Counted from the first letter of the stretch, positions 32,327 through 45,244 are shown. The stretch: 64,000 bases of DNA from Chlorops oryzae (GCA_020466095.1 CM035808.1:9269012-9333011); one strand, 5' to 3'. The notes: a model not told the origin generated them from the sequence alone. Program-made: numbers and translations.

Positions 32327-33138
32327 TATTTTTGCTTGAAACACTTAATTTTCCCCAAATGCAAAAACTACCAAAAACAAAATATACGAACAGTTATTTA
32401 TTTGTCTAAAAGCGATAAAACTAACTGCTGTATACAAAAATGCCTGATCGCTTTTCGTTGCATTTTCTCTTACATTTTGCGTTCGTTTAAAATTTAAACT
32501 TTAAATCGAGCCGAAGTTCTGCGATGAGCTAACGTCTAGAAATGGGAGCTACTAGGTCAACGTTTGTAAATGGAAATCTGTAGACGGGAACACGTTAAAA
32601 CGGTTTAGTGCAATAGTGATCTTGGTTTTATCCTTGTTTCGTCATTCGTATTCGAATTTTTCCCAAGTGATCACCAAATTCGAGAATTGGGACTAAATAT
32701 TTTTAAAAATTTCCTGTGAAAAACTAATGTTTTTTGCAATTTTCTCAAGTGTGCGCGATATCTGAGTATTTTTCTTCATGGTTGTTTGCTGATTTGCAGT
32801 TTTCATTTCAATTCAGAAAAAAATTAACATTCTTATTAATATTTTTTGACAATGAGAAATGCCTTCTTAAATCAAATCCTCTTGGAACGTATCATCATGC
32901 TAACTGTTTTAAGCAGGGACTGAAAATAATCAATAATTTCAACTTCTATTTCTATCATTTTGCTCAAATTTAGATTTTTATTAAAAACTCAGAAAATATT
33001 CATTACATTCAGAAAAATAAAAATAAAAAACTTTTTTTACGCAAACTACAATTCTACACAACATCGGATGTTTTATACATTAAGTCGAACTCGAACCTTC
33101 ACTTGCCAATGCGAAGCATTGCATCGCCTTTTTTTTGC

Positions 33139-33204
33139 TATATAAAGCCAAGCTCGACGCTTCAGTCCTTTCAGTCTCGTTTTGTGCGCGTGACCATTCG
33201 GTTG
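33139..33204 (+). promoter_or_regulatory. Core promoter copy 2: TATA, initiator, DPE-like
   Basis: TATATAAAG at 33139-33147, TTTCAGTC with A at 33173, and GGTTG at +28 to +32 match copy 1 in sequence and spacing. The upstream inverted pair AATGCGAAGCATT is also kept. Confidence 0.78.
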
Positions 33205-33393
33205 GTTTTCGGAAGTCGTGGATCGCGGAGTGTTTAGTGTAGTGAGTGCGCCGGGCAAGTGAGTTCGTTTGTATGCATGTATGCATAAGTGCGTCGCGCT
33301 CTCGCGTTTCTCTCTTGAAGTGTAAAGCGTAAACCGTTCGTTTCATCGATTTCGTTTAATGCGTATTAAAATGCATCGCTAACATTTGTGAAT
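33173..33393 (+). other. Noncoding first exon, copy 2 (221 nt)
   Basis: Same length as copy 1, with roughly seven to nine substitutions by eye and no indels. The donor GTGAGTAAC at 33394 and both small upstream ORFs are kept (a CAG to AAG change in the 19-codon one). It is likely an alternative first exon of the same transcription unit. Confidence 0.6.
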
Positions 33394-33651
33394 GTGAGTA
33401 ACTTTGTTTTAAATTTTCTTTCTAACAATGTTACAGTGCATTTTTTTTGCTAAAAATATAGGAATTTGTTATGCTTTGATTTTATATTGTCTCCTTATGC
33501 GACTTGAACGTTAACATTTTTATTTACGGTAATTTCTTTTAAATAAATCATGAACTTCTGAAAGGTGAAACTTAATTTCAGTTCAATTTTTGTGATTCGT
33601 TCTGATTAAAAAGTAGGTTTTTTGAGAATCATCTACTCGTGATTTTATATA

Positions 33652-33831
33652 CAGCCAAACTTCCATTACTCGAACTTCTAAAACTCGAGTTTTCTATAAT
33701 TCGAACTGAATCGGATGGCAATAACGAATATTTTATATGTAGTTATACGAATTCGTTTCCCTTATTCGAAGTCTCTATAATTCGAACTATTTCTTTGGAT
33801 AACGTTGCTTCGAGTTATGGAAGTTTGACTG
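33652..33831. mobile_element. TA/CAGT MITE, copy 2 (carried by the duplication)
   Basis: CAGCCAAACTTCCATTACTC is paired with GAGTTATGGAAGTTTGACTG. It occupies the equivalent place to the 32157-32326 copy, so the MITE was present before the segment duplicated. Confidence 0.75.
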
Positions 33832-34500
33832 TTTTTTTTTTTTTTTCTTGAAACACTTAATTTTCCCCAAATGCAAAAACTACCAAAAACAAAATATACG
33901 AACAGTTATACATTTGTCTAAACGCGATAAAACTAACTGCTGTATACACAAATGCCTGATCGCTTTTCGTTGCATTTTCTCTTACATTTTGCATTCGTTT
34001 AAATCGAGCCGAAGTTCTGCGATGAGCTAACGCCTAGAAATGGGAATTACTAGGTCAACGTTTGTAAATGTAAGTCTGTATATTGATCTTGTTTTTATTT
34101 TAGTTTCGTCATTCGTATTCGAACTTTTCCCAAGTGATCACCAAATTCGAGAATTGGGACTAAATATTTGTAGAAATTTCCTGTGAAAAATTAATGTTTT
34201 TGCAATTTTCTCAAGTGTGCGCGATATCTGAGTATTTTTCTTTATGGTCGTTTGCTGATTTGAAGTTTTCATTTCAATTCAGAAAAAAAATTAACATTCT
34301 TCTTAATATTTTTTGACAACGACCAGTGCCTTCTTAAATCAATTTCTCTTGGAACGTATCATCATGCTAACTGTTTTAAGCAGGGACTGAAAATAATCAT
34401 TTATTTCCATTTCTATTTCTTTCAACTTACTCAAAATGAAGTTTTTAATTAAAGTCTTAGAAAATAATCATTACCTACATAGGTACATTCAGATTTCTAT

Positions 34501-36890
34501 TTTTCCTTTCAAATATAAAAGTAAAATTTCGTTATATCTTTTGTCGCTTCAAAATAGCACATAATTCTCTCCTGGCTCAGGTTTCTGATAAGGTTTTTTC
34601 TCAATTGGTTTCACTTCTATTTTCCTATAGAAGAATCCAATTACGCAAGCTTTGATAAACTGCAAATGCTTTATTAAAGGCCACAAAATCGCGATTCGAA
34701 CAAAGCAAACTTTTGCCTTTCATAACAGTGAGACCCCCATTTCTGCATTGCCTGTGTGCACACGATAAATGTGTAAACTTTTCACTTTTGTCGCCCTCAA
34801 TAGGTACATTGTAGACTGGTGTAGTTTTGTGTTTAGTTTCTAGTTTATGCTAATAATGAATAACGATAATTGCGATAATGCCGGCTAAAGTCATCTACAC
34901 GATGATAATAAACATGATGATGATGATGATGGCGATGACGATGACGATGGTGTTGACGTATTCATTGTTGGTAATGTCAAAGTACTGTCGCCGCCAAGAA
35001 AGTTCTGCTGATAAGATGCGCAACGATGTGGGTGCATTCAATTCAAGCGGGCTATTCAACTGTTCAGCTATTCAACAAAAAGTTTCCACTGCAATCCTTT
35101 CATTTGCAAAGCCTTTGAGTTTTCTCAAAGAATACAAAGTTTACTTCTTGGCAATAGAGATAATGTGCTTGAAAAGAACATTGTATTAAAGTGACAATTG
35201 CTTTGAAAATGAATAAAATAAAATGTCAAGTGGTGGGTAGTCTTTTGAGCACTTGGCATTAAAGACAAAGTTTATTTAAGCAGCTTTAAACTTTCACGGA
35301 AGCATGCTAACGAGTCATAAATACATGCATACATATATATTTTTATTTATTTTTTTTTTCTCACCTCAATATTTAAACATACAAATCAGAAGAGTAAACA
35401 CTCATAAATCACGTTTAAATGGCGCACAGCAGTGATAAGCACAGCGTGTTGTCTACCCTCTTTCCAAAGCTTTATTTGCAATGGCTAATCACAGCGGAAA
35501 CGGAAATGCGATTAATACGCGCTTTAAAAAAAAATCCATTCACTTCAAACGGAAATTGTGGAAAACGATGAATAAAAAAAATTTCGTATTTTATTTTTCT
35601 TTTTTTTTTTTTTTTGTGTATGTCAAGCACAAAGTATGGCAATAAGTGGAGAGAAAAAAGGGGAACCCTTAAGTCAATACGAACATGTGCATGCGAGTGA
35701 GGTGAATGGTTTTGACGTCTGTGTTCTATACCAATGACATGAATGTCGAAATAAACGAGAAAATAAAGAAGACGAAATGAAGCTTAAATGTCTCAAAGCT
35801 CATTAAACAGTAACGTCTTAACATTTTGCACATTTCATTGAAAATTCTTAGGTACCTGTACGGGGGCTTCTTTTCCCTCTCTTTTGGCCACACACGGTAC
35901 TCCTTAAGGCATTATAATGAATGCTAAAATCGTGTGTGCACGTATAATGAGTCATAAAATTGAATTCAGACTGAAATGTCAACGTTTTCGAACGTTGTCT
36001 TTTATTCGGTTTTTTTTTTTCTTTTTTCTTTTCTTTGTCGACTTTTCTCAATTATTTTAACCTTATCATTTCGTATACTTTTCCACCTTTAACATTTTTG
36101 TTTACCATTGTTGTTCTTGTTTTTTTGTGTTTTTTTATGTCCTAATCAGCAATCGTCACAAGTCTTGTCACGTAGCTGAGTGTCAAGCCATTAAGTTTTT
36201 CTCTGAAACTTATGAAGCTTTATCTGCTTCATGCTTTTAGAAAATTGTGCAAAAAAAATCTCTGAAAAAAAATATGCTATCAAAGCACGATTAACAATCG
36301 GGGTAAAGCCTTTTTCAGGAGAAAAAATGTTGGAAAAGATAAAATCCAAGGTTACTTAAAGATCAAAATTTCAAATTTTATGTATTGGGATTCTTCATTT
36401 TTCTTTAACTCTCTGCCGCACAGAACCCTTATCCCCGGCTAGAAATTTTAACTAGAGATTGCAAGGGCTAGATTTGCCTAGATTATAATTTGGGCCAGCC
36501 AAGTAAAGTATAGTCATGCCCTTAGGGGCCTGTATGTTTTTGACCATTTTAAGCCCCCTCAGCCCCCTTTCTTAATTTTTAAAATTTTTACAAATTTCTT
36601 ATTCCGGTTACCCTAGTAATGAACAATGAAGCAAAAAAGTAACTTGGAAAAAACAAAAGGTTTCCTATGCCAAATTCCTTAAACTTCACACCTTAAGAGC
36701 CAAAAAAAACCCTAAATCTAGGCGGTAAAACACCTAAACGGGCAACACTAGTTTTCAACTATTAATAATCGCAGACGGTTTATGTTTCCACGTATTTAAA
36801 CTAAGTGAGAATTATAAAAAAAAAATTTCTCAAATTTACTCGCTCGGAAAAAAAATTCACATAAACACGGGCTATAACCATTTTTGCCAG
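34501..36890. other. Noncoding stretch, no gene recognised
   Basis: An (ATGATG)n and GACGATG simple repeat lies at 34914-34950, poly-T runs near 35341-35360 and 35599-35616, and AT-rich DNA elsewhere. The ORF at 34878-35189 exists only because of the ATG repeat. Confidence 0.5.
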
Positions 36891-36894
36891 CTTT

Positions 36895-37060
36895 TTAGCG
36901 GGACATCCCACTAAACAAGGCCAAAATTCATTAATATTAAAATTTTAGATACTATTAAAACAAAAACTTGGTCCTATGACGACTTCCTTAACCACTTTTC
37001 TGGCCTAAACCTCCACTAAAGATCATAAATGTCTTCATAATGCCGCGGAGATCCCGGCTA
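36895..37060 (-). repeat. Dispersed repeat matching 41485-41640 in inverse
   Basis: ACAAAAACTTGGTCC, then ACTAAAGATCATAAATGTCTT, is the inverse of the sequence near 41498-41567. The two stretches continue to match for about 150 bases with many differences. Confidence 0.6.
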
Positions 37061-37907
37061 AATTGGCAGCAGTGGCTATAACTAATAAAATCTAGTGAAG
37101 TACTGTCCAGATTTTCCCAAGGCCCCTAAAGAGGCGGCACTAACTAGGGAAACGATGACGCTAGGATAGAATTTTTTATTCCGACTTTAGCGAGAGACAA
37201 TTTCAAAGACTCTGTCTAGATTACCTACCCACGTCATCGCCATATAAGAGCGATTCTCGCCAGCGTCAAAGTAGGACCAAGATTAGCCTCATCGAGTCAA
37301 GATTAGTTAGTTTAGGGCTTGTCTAGATCCAGCCTGGATTTATCTATATTGTGAAAAATCTAGCTAGGCCCAAGCTAATCTAGTCAATTTTTCAGCAGTA
37401 AAGGGATAAATATTAAAACGTAAGCATATGAGTTGACCAAGGCCGAACTAAAGAGATCATTTATTGGAGTACTTATAGAAGAATTCTCCTTTTCAAAATA
37501 AAAGTTATTAAGAAAAAACAATTATATTTTATAACTTAAAAATTTAATTTGATTACTATTGAAAAATATAACATAACCTTCAACCCATCCTGCGTTGTAA
37601 TTTTATTTAATAAAATGTCCCAACAGACTTTTTTTTTGCTGTACTTCTCCTTCTGTTCTTCATGATCATGCTTCACTTCTCACGTCCTGTCATAAATTGA
37701 GAGTTTAAATAGAAACTGCTCGGAAGGTGCTTCGAGCCCGCACCGCTCGTGGTGCATAGACGAAAATTCAGGTAGAGTGCAAGCATAAAAGAGCGCAGCT
37801 CATACATACGAAATAAGCGAAACTAATATTTTAGCACCATAAATCATAAGAACACCGTTGGCACTAAACAGCTGCGATTAGGTATACCTTTAGTTCGAAT
37901 CGAACAC
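37061..37907. other. Noncoding stretch upstream of the 37.9-kb ORF
   Basis: No gene is seen. A CATAAAAGAGC word at about 37785 and CTCATACAT further on could be a weak core promoter for the following ORF. A TACCTTTAG at about 37887-37895 could instead be a splice acceptor. Confidence 0.35.
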
Positions 37908-38114
37908 ATGAACTCTATTGCCGCCACGAGCAAAGTGTTAAAGTCAAGTGCAGCCATGTTCTACGAAAACACCGAAGAAATTACTTACATTTCGCCAGAG
38001 CACCAAGTCGAACCACATCCACCACCACCGCCATCCAATCACCACTCGAAGTGTTACGACGTGGAGCAGTCGAAGAAGAGCAGAACACGAAAAAGACGAA
38101 GAAGTTGGGGTTAA
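37908..38114 (+). CDS. Short ORF, 68 aa, possible coding exon
   Basis: The ORF MNSIAATSKVLKSSAAMFYE continues with a Pro/His-rich segment (HPPPPPSNHH) and ends in a basic tail (RTRKRRRSW). Codon choice is balanced and unlike the surrounding AT-rich DNA, which favours real coding. There is no signal peptide or recognised domain. A possible acceptor 12 bases upstream would allow it to be the coding exon served by the duplicated first exons at 31.7 and 33.2 kb; that link is inference. Coding-like sequence continues after the stop in other frames to about 38190. Confidence 0.33.
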   Translation: MNSIAATSKVLKSSAAMFYENTEEITYISPEHQVEPHPPPPPSNHHSKCYDVEQSKKSRTRKRRRSWG

Positions 38115-41100
38115 AGTGTCATGCTGAAATGAATAACCAACTCTTCGGCGTCGCTGGAAGACACTGACAATCGATTTATATCCCGTGTCGTATAAATCAC
38201 GCATCACGTGAACCGCACCTAACGCAGATTAAGGCATAAATTGTATTAAAAACATATACTTCCTACACTCGCGTCCCAAGTAGACGAATGAAAAACAATT
38301 TCACCCGAAACGGGATTATTGGCCCTTGTAACCACTCACCCTAAAAACGTTGTAAGCATTCGAAGTCATAAATGCAAATAAGGATTTTATGGAAAGCATT
38401 CAAAGCTAAGCTCTTCAATCTGTTGTTTTGGGTTTTTTTTTTTTTTTTTTGTTTTGCCTTTTCGATGTGTTTGCATGGCATTCTACTGTCAAAGCGTTTA
38501 CTATATCGCCGTAGCTATAGCGTATCATATAACAGCAAAAATAACACTTCGTGAACATTCGCTTTTGGAACGCGCTTGCCAAGCCAAACCAGAATTTAAC
38601 CGATCCAACAAAACCGAATTTAAGTCGCACGGAAACGTCGGAATATTTTAATTTCCTTTTCGCTTCGGGAGTATTTAGTAAAGCTAAGTTGCGCTTATTT
38701 TGCACACACAGACACTGTGTCCCCATGGGCTAACACTTTTAATGATAGCCAAGCAAAACGGTGGCCCGTGGTGGCCAGTGACCAGAGTTCCATCGACTGC
38801 GGGCACATTTCCGTTTCCTGTTTCACTCCTGCTCCTCACTCAGAGTTGCAGCGTTCGGGCATTGGCGAGCGTTCTCTGCTGTTTTGTTTTATGTTTTTCA
38901 ATTTTGGCTTTTCGATTTTTGCTCTTTCACCTGCATCAACCGCTTTCGGTTTATCTCAATGCCCTCTCAAAGTTACAGTTTACATGTCGGTCGACCGGTC
39001 GCTTGGAACATTTATCTATTTTGCCTGAATGTGTGCGTTTTCGATTCGATTTCGTATCAAAATTGGATATCCTGGTTCGCGTTGCTTTTCACTTTTTCGC
39101 TTTTCCAATTTCCATTGAGGTTATTTACGATACTCGAGTCCAAAAACAAAAAAAATTGCACACTTTTCAAAACAGAACTTAAATATACGATTTTGTATGC
39201 ACAATTTATTTATAGCTTGCATCTGCATCTCCTTATTTTTGTTTTCTACAAATTTTTTATCCTATTCTGTAATATAATTTAACAGTTCAATAGATAAATA
39301 GCGAATAAAATTACCAAAACAAAAATTTGTAGCATATTTATTGGCTGGTTAGCGTTGAAGAATCGAAAGGAGTGCCATCAATTCAACGTGCAGATACATT
39401 TGAAACAGAAATGCATTATGCAATTCGTGGTCTTAGACGTATTCTTCGAGACATACCATCCTGTAGGTATGCTACAAAATTTTAATTTCATACATTTTCT
39501 TGCATTATTAATTACCATTTCCTTAATATATGTATAATAAATATATAAACCACAATTTAAAAATTTGTAAATAATTCCCAAATTTTTCAATTTTTATTAT
39601 CTTGCGTCTTCGAAATTCAACACTTTTTTTCGCGTCTGAAACGCCCTAATGTATATTAACATCTTCTACGAAAACTAAAATAATTCGACTTTATTGCATT
39701 AGGGCGCTCATCCATCCAATTGTTTCCACAGAAGAGTCTTACATATATGGAAATATTGAAATAGTCTCCCAGGCTTATTGGCTAACTCCAGCTTAAGTGG
39801 CACACACATTTAATTTAGCAAACCTAATCAATTTCAATTAATATGCCCTACTCAGGAACATCGGAAGAGAGTTCTGAGCATCTTCTCGGGAGCAATATGA
39901 ACCATAAAGAAAATTTCAACAAATTCTGTTTAAGCCAATATTGTTGCCAATTTTCCACAACAGCAACAACAATCTCATATATTTCAACTATTAAGGTCAG
40001 GTGAAAAAGCCTACAGAAGCTTGGATACCATCGACTTCAGCTGTCCGATGGGCACCAACTAACTACCTGTCCATTAGACTAGATTTCCGAAAAGGAAATC
40101 TGATATGCCCTCCTGTGTGGGTAAAAGAAAAAAAAAAAAAAAAAGGAGATAAAAATCCCAGCACACCCGAGCGTATGGCGAGCCGAGTTTGCAGCCGGCG
40201 TGAAATTCTAATGGGAAATGGAAAAGATTTTCTCGGGTGACTATTCGCACAAAGGAGCAAAATAAGAAAATCCATTTTATCATCTTATTACATAATTTCC
40301 TGTCTCATTTTTCCCTCTTCTTCTCCGATCTTTTTGTGCCCACTCGCAAAAGATGGTGACATTCATTGTTGATACGACTGGAAATGGAAGCTGTGCACGA
40401 TTACACGGGCCGCTCGGGAATGTCTGCTCTGCGGTTGGGCTACTATGTTCGTCGCCTGTTTGACTGTGTTTGTCTTCATTGTTGGGGCGGCATATGAAGG
40501 ACACCACAAAAGGGAATAAACTCTAGTGGAATGAATTCAATTTTATGGCTAAGCCTGAGGCTTGTTATCAAATCGAATAAACAATTTGCTAATTTTTTTA
40601 TAGCACCGCATTCGGTTTGACCCGCACTTTTTCCTGATAAACTTTATGAAAGGAAATTACGTCTTTGTGTAAGCTGTACAGGCAATTTCCGATGGTGTTT
40701 ATTTTCTTTTGACTTTATCTTGGAATGAATTAAAGACACTTGTTGGTTGGAACAAGCTTTTAAATTATTGGTGCTAACTGAGAGTGCCTTTTTCAATATT
40801 TAATCTTTCATCTTAAATTAAGATTTTTAATTAATTAGTGCCTTACAACTAAAATATTTTTATTCTCTTCTTCTTACAGACACACGTCTTCTTGTGCTAG
40901 GATAAAAAACCTATTTAAGAGTTAAGTTAATTTAATTTTGTATAAGCCGTTGGCTTAAAAACAAATAAACAAACAAACACGTCCAGACGAAAGTGAAATC
41001 CAACTTGTCTTCAACATTCATTGAACAAAAATATTAGAAAGCCAATGGATTACCAAAATAGGAACTACTTACCTCAGCTTCAATGAATGTAAAATTGGTA

Positions 41101-41465
41101 AGTGATCCAAGAATTCAATTTTCAATAAATATTTTATTTTTGCAAAGCATTTTTCTATACATATCTATGTATATGATTTTCAAATTAATAACGCGCAATA
41201 CAATATTATAGAGATTATTCATTTTTATATCTTAAATACTCTATAAAACTATCTTAATTAACTTCCAATAAGCGATATCAATTTTTATGCTAGTCATTTT
41301 TTTCGTTTCTTGAAACTTCTTTGCCTTTTATCCAACTAATTTTACACATTTTTATATCTTTATAAATTAATGCGATTCATTCAGTTTTGAAAATTTTACA
41401 AAATGAAAAATATTTTAATATGGGCAATGCACTGTCATTTGTATGAAATAATGCACTGTTACCAG
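38115..41465. other. Noncoding stretch, no gene recognised
   Basis: A less AT-rich patch at about 38700-39010 is open in three frames without a recognisable domain and may be regulatory DNA. Open frames at 40001-40240 (+) and 40280-40507 (-) have no family match known to me. Otherwise AT-rich. Confidence 0.4.
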
Positions 41466-42445
41466 TTAAGGGGAACCTCCCCTGAATAAAAAGACATTTA
41501 TGATCTTTAGTAGAGTCTTAGGACAGAAAAGTGTTGAGGGAAAATTTATGGGACCAAGTTTTTGTGTTTAGAGGATTTCGAAACTGATTTTCAGGGAATT
41601 TCGGCTTGTTTTGTGACTACCCTACAAATTTAGCAACTGTGTTGAAATGTGACAAATCTTCTCATTGTTTTATAGGTTCGAAAGCCGTGATAATGTTTTT
41701 TGAAGAATTTATTAAGGTTTTGGAAGGGGTAACATGTCGAAGAAAACTCAAAAAATAATTAAAATGATAATAAAAGGAAAAATTAATGTATCAATGTATA
41801 TTAAAGCCCTTTAACCCAATACAGATCAGGAAATTTTTTATTTTTATTTTCGAGTTTCGTGTTTATGATGCTTTTTGGTGAAAGTTCAATAGCATGCAAT
41901 GTTAGACGCGCCAAACAATTCTCTACATAATATCAACTTGAGAAGTTCAGCGGCCACAGCTGAATAGCGGCTTCTGCGTGCTTGGCGCGTGGGTCGCGCT
42001 GGGTTCTACACCTCCATTGAGTCGTAAATTTTGGAGATCCCATCCTGTTTAAGATGTCATTTTATAGAAAAAAAGCTCAGCTTTCGTTTAAAAATTATTT
42101 TAAAAAATATTAAAAATGTCATAAAAATGCTTAAAATAATTTGTGCATCAATAATAATTTCTGGGAATTGTAATATTTTTTTTCGGAAAGAGCAGACAAA
42201 AATCTATAAAATTCTTTTATCACATTTTGTTCATTTGCTAATTTGCGAGACGTAGAATTTTTTGAATACAAAAAGGACCGAAAGTTTAACACCCTGTATC
42301 TAGACACCCGGTCAATATTTGCACAATTCATGTACTCTCATAGCGCAACATTTCCAACAAGTTTCATCGAAATCCCAGGTACAAATTTTTTGAGCGGGTA
42401 CACTTGACGTGAAATGGCCGAAAGCTGAATGAATCCCCCTATTAA
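41466..42445. mobile_element. Possible degenerate TTAA-flanked element
   Basis: TTAAGGGGAACC at 41466 and the inverse of GAATCCCCCTATTAA at 42442 resemble the TTAAGGGG family at 11.1 and 13.3 kb, but the inverted repeat is weak. The inner part at 41485-41640 is the dispersed repeat also found inverted at 36895-37060. AACACCCTGTA at 42289 resembles one end of the CAGGGTG MITE. Confidence 0.4.
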
Positions 42446-42562
42446 GTTCTTTTTACAAACCGTAAGAAAGTTTTTTTTTTAAATATTTGAATTGGTTTTA
42501 AAATGGTGACACTTTAAGGCTCACTCGAATGAGGTTAAATTTGGCGACTTAAAGCACTATTG

Positions 42563-43049
42563 CCAGACTAGTATGACTTCCAGACTGTGAACTTAAAATC
42601 TGAATTCAGCTCCTTAAGTTGAATTTAGAAAATACCCTTTCAGACTGTAAATTCTGAGTTTACGAGCTCACACGCCTGTTCGAACTTAAATTAGATGTTT
42701 GCTTTAATTGATCGAAAAGATATCGTGGTATAGTGGATAGGCCTCCGCCTTGGAACCCGAAAGGCTGAGGTTCGAATCCGGGCGCAAACAAGATTATTTG
42801 GGGAGAAGGATATTTTATTTATTTTTATTATTAAAACAAACGAAAATTCATTTCACCTCTAAAGATTTGAAAAAAGAAGTAAACAGGTAATTTCATCGTT
42901 GTCAAAAAAGGTAGTGAAATGTAAGGGTTGCAGCAACGAATGCCTAAACTCATGAGTTTATTTCTGAATTTAAATACCCTAAAGTCAGTTTGAACTCACT
43001 ACTAAAGTCTACTTAAGGTACTAAATTTCAGTTTGACACAATAGTCTGG
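42563..43049. mobile_element. TIR element carrying a tRNA-like Pol III promoter (M1)
   Basis: Ends CCAGACTAGTATGACTTCCA and the inverse of GACACAATAGTCTGG start a long diverged inverted repeat (CTTAAGT, AAATACCC and AAATTCTGAGTTT words on both sides). The centre at 42721-42788 looks like a tRNA: A box TGGTATAGTGGATAGG (42727-42742) and B box GGTTCGAATCC (42769-42779). T and acceptor stems do not pair well, so it is not a working tRNA gene. Confidence 0.62.
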
Positions 43050-43111
43050 AAACCATATAACTCTTTCAAACATTCACAGGAGCGATAATACCAAACCGAA
43101 ATGAAATAATC

Positions 43112-43220
43112 AGGCATGCTCCAGAAATCGAATCCGAATAAAAAAATTCGAAATCCATGTGATTTCAGTAGAAATTTCAAATTTTTTTTATGGGGAATCG
43201 ATTTCTAGAGCATGCTCGAA
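43112..43220. mobile_element. Foldback of about 105 bp
   Basis: GGCATGCTCCAGAAATCGAA pairs with ATCGATTTCTAGAGCATGCT around an AT-rich centre. It could be a very short MITE. Confidence 0.6.
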
Positions 43221-44908
43221 TATTTATAAATTCCACTACATATTTTGTGGCTTGATTTCTTTTCAGAACAAGTAATTGATTTCAATAATTACTGCACTGT
43301 TTAATGAAAATAAATTTAATTACTACTTGCCCGGGACTATTATTGATTGACTGACATACATATATGGAATTTTCTATGGTTGTGGCACACCCCAGCGATG
43401 TTAACGTTTGATTCAATTATTTTTACGGTCAAAGAATATCATTAACACTACAAAAAAAAAGGGGGAAATTAAAACTGTACCTATCGATCATAAATATATG
43501 TATAAAAACAATAGTAAAATTACTTTTGCACATTCCCATTTTAAAGCGCATTTAATCAATGTTCGACCCGGCGTATACGTGATGCACAATTAAAGCAGCA
43601 GAATCGCAGCCACATACGTACGTAGTACGTACGTAATGCAATGGATTGCTTGTAAGCTTTTGTATATACAGACTTACGCACATGAATAGTGTATGTTGCA
43701 AGCAATATTACAATAAAAGCCAATCTAAGAAGCGTTGGCCAGCCAAGCCATCCAATGTTAAGTTGTTAAATCAGTCACCGATGTTGGTATTGGCGTTGGC
43801 TACTCAATGTTTTCATTGTAATGTCAGCTATTTACGTTGCTGCCTTTGGTGTTGGTGTGCATTGCGATTGCATGAGTTCGTGTTGCGCCTTTGTTGTATG
43901 TTGTATGTGGGTTGCACAATAGTCAACATGAGGTCATGGAGAAATTATGTCAAAGTTGCAAGTTAATTGCGATTGTGTGCAACTGAAAGCGGCGAAGATT
44001 AATTAATCTCAACTATAGTTGCGCTGCTGTGTATCGAAAGCAATACACACCAATAAGTGTATTTATGTGTTTGTGGTTAAGGCCGTTTTTGTTTTTGCTC
44101 CTATTGTTATTGCTTGTTGTTGTTGTCAATCGTTTCGCGCAAAGCACTAACCTACACGCACTATGCACGAATAAAAATGATTTATTGACGATGAGATAGC
44201 TGTCAGAATTTCAAATTTATGATGTCATAATTAAGTGCTTAAGCCAGTGCAAAATCTCAAATAGCAATAAAATTTTAATTATTGAGCTGAGTGACAACGT
44301 TTAAAGCATTATGCGAAAATATGATAATAATTTAATTTAATAAAAGAAATAACAATGAGCAATTGAAAAGATTTATAAATCCATAATGTCTATTTGCTGC
44401 ACATTTTATGAACATAAGCCTTTGAATAAATGAATCTTACTTTTGTTTCTCTTTTTTTTTTGCACTTATTCCCACTCTAGTTGCTTCAATTCGATTGATT
44501 GTTGAGTTTCTGTTGTTCCTTTTGTGGTCGATTTCACACGAATAAGTATTTTCATCGAGCATTTCAAGGATTTAAAAATTTAAACATTAACAATTTTACT
44601 TGACAGCTATTTAAATTAAATCAGAAAGTAGCACATAAAGCTGTTATAGCTGGGACGGCTTTTATATTTTTATTTTCTTGTGTTAAATGCTCATATAAAT
44701 TTTATAGTAATGTCACATATTGTAGGACCTCCTAAGCAAAAGGATAAATAAAAATTTTGGTGAAGAAGGTTAACCGTGGTTTTTATATACCATTCGTTAG
44801 TCGATATTACTAGGAAACTTCCATAGTAGTAGAACTTCAAAATGTGGTTTATAAAAGAAAATATTTGATTTTGAAGAAGGGTAGAATTTTTTGGGGAAAA
44901 AAATTGCA
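43221..44908. other. Noncoding stretch
   Basis: No gene is recognised. The ORF at 43646-43966 is Cys/Leu-rich by chance of TG-rich DNA. Confidence 0.45.
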
Positions 44909-45244
44909 ACCTTGAGTGGACCATCCTAGGAAAATTTCAAAAAAACGCTTGAAAGTTTCAAAAAAAAAAACCACATAACCACAAAAGTTTTCGAACTGAG
45001 CATCGGATTCAGTGTGATTATCTGAGGCACAATGTTTGCATGTAAAAAACCTTTGATACTGATGCACTACTCGACGACATGCCCAAATGCTACTTAAAAA
45101 TGCACCAAAAAATTTAATAGAGCTCATAAAACTAGTTAACACTCTTCCAAAGTCTACTTTTACCCATAAACATGCTAAATTTGTATTAAAAATTAAACAT
45201 TTTGACGGTCGGCTGAAGATTGCAAGCACTGGTCCACTCAAGGT
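44909..45244. mobile_element. 336-bp MITE with 15-bp TIRs
   Basis: ACCTTGAGTGGACCA at 44909-44923 is exactly inverted at 45230-45244. The ORF on the minus strand (44849-45241) spans it but has no transposase motif. No clear target duplication was seen. Confidence 0.68.

Larger units (their letters stand above)
31150..34500 (+). repeat. Tandem duplication of a promoter/first-exon segment
   Basis: The boundary word AAGCAGGGACT occurs at about 31170, 32911 and 34378, followed each time by a similar TTTCTAT...AAAATAATCATTAC stretch. Between these marks lie two copies of the same promoter, first exon, intron start and CAGT MITE. Promoter and exon are offset by about 1506-1507 bp. The third mark begins a short partial copy. 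Exon and promoter have few substitutions and no indels, while flanking DNA has several indels. Confidence 0.88.

Noticed and set aside
34878..35189. 103-codon Met-rich ORF
   Set aside because: The frame is produced by an ATG/GATGATG simple repeat; the rest has no coding character.
38700..39182. 160-codon ORF
   Set aside because: Three overlapping frames are open at once and none has a domain, signal peptide or splice context; chance in a less AT-rich patch is likelier.
42721..42788. Functional tRNA gene
   Set aside because: A and B boxes are present, but the T stem and acceptor stem do not pair, and it sits inside a TIR element.
43646..43966. 106-codon Cys-rich ORF as a secreted protein
   Set aside because: The hydrophobic and Cys-rich parts come from TG-rich simple sequence, and there is no proper signal peptide at the start.
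44849..45241. 130-codon minus-strand ORF
   Set aside because: It covers a MITE and flank, with no domain and composition like random AT-rich DNA.
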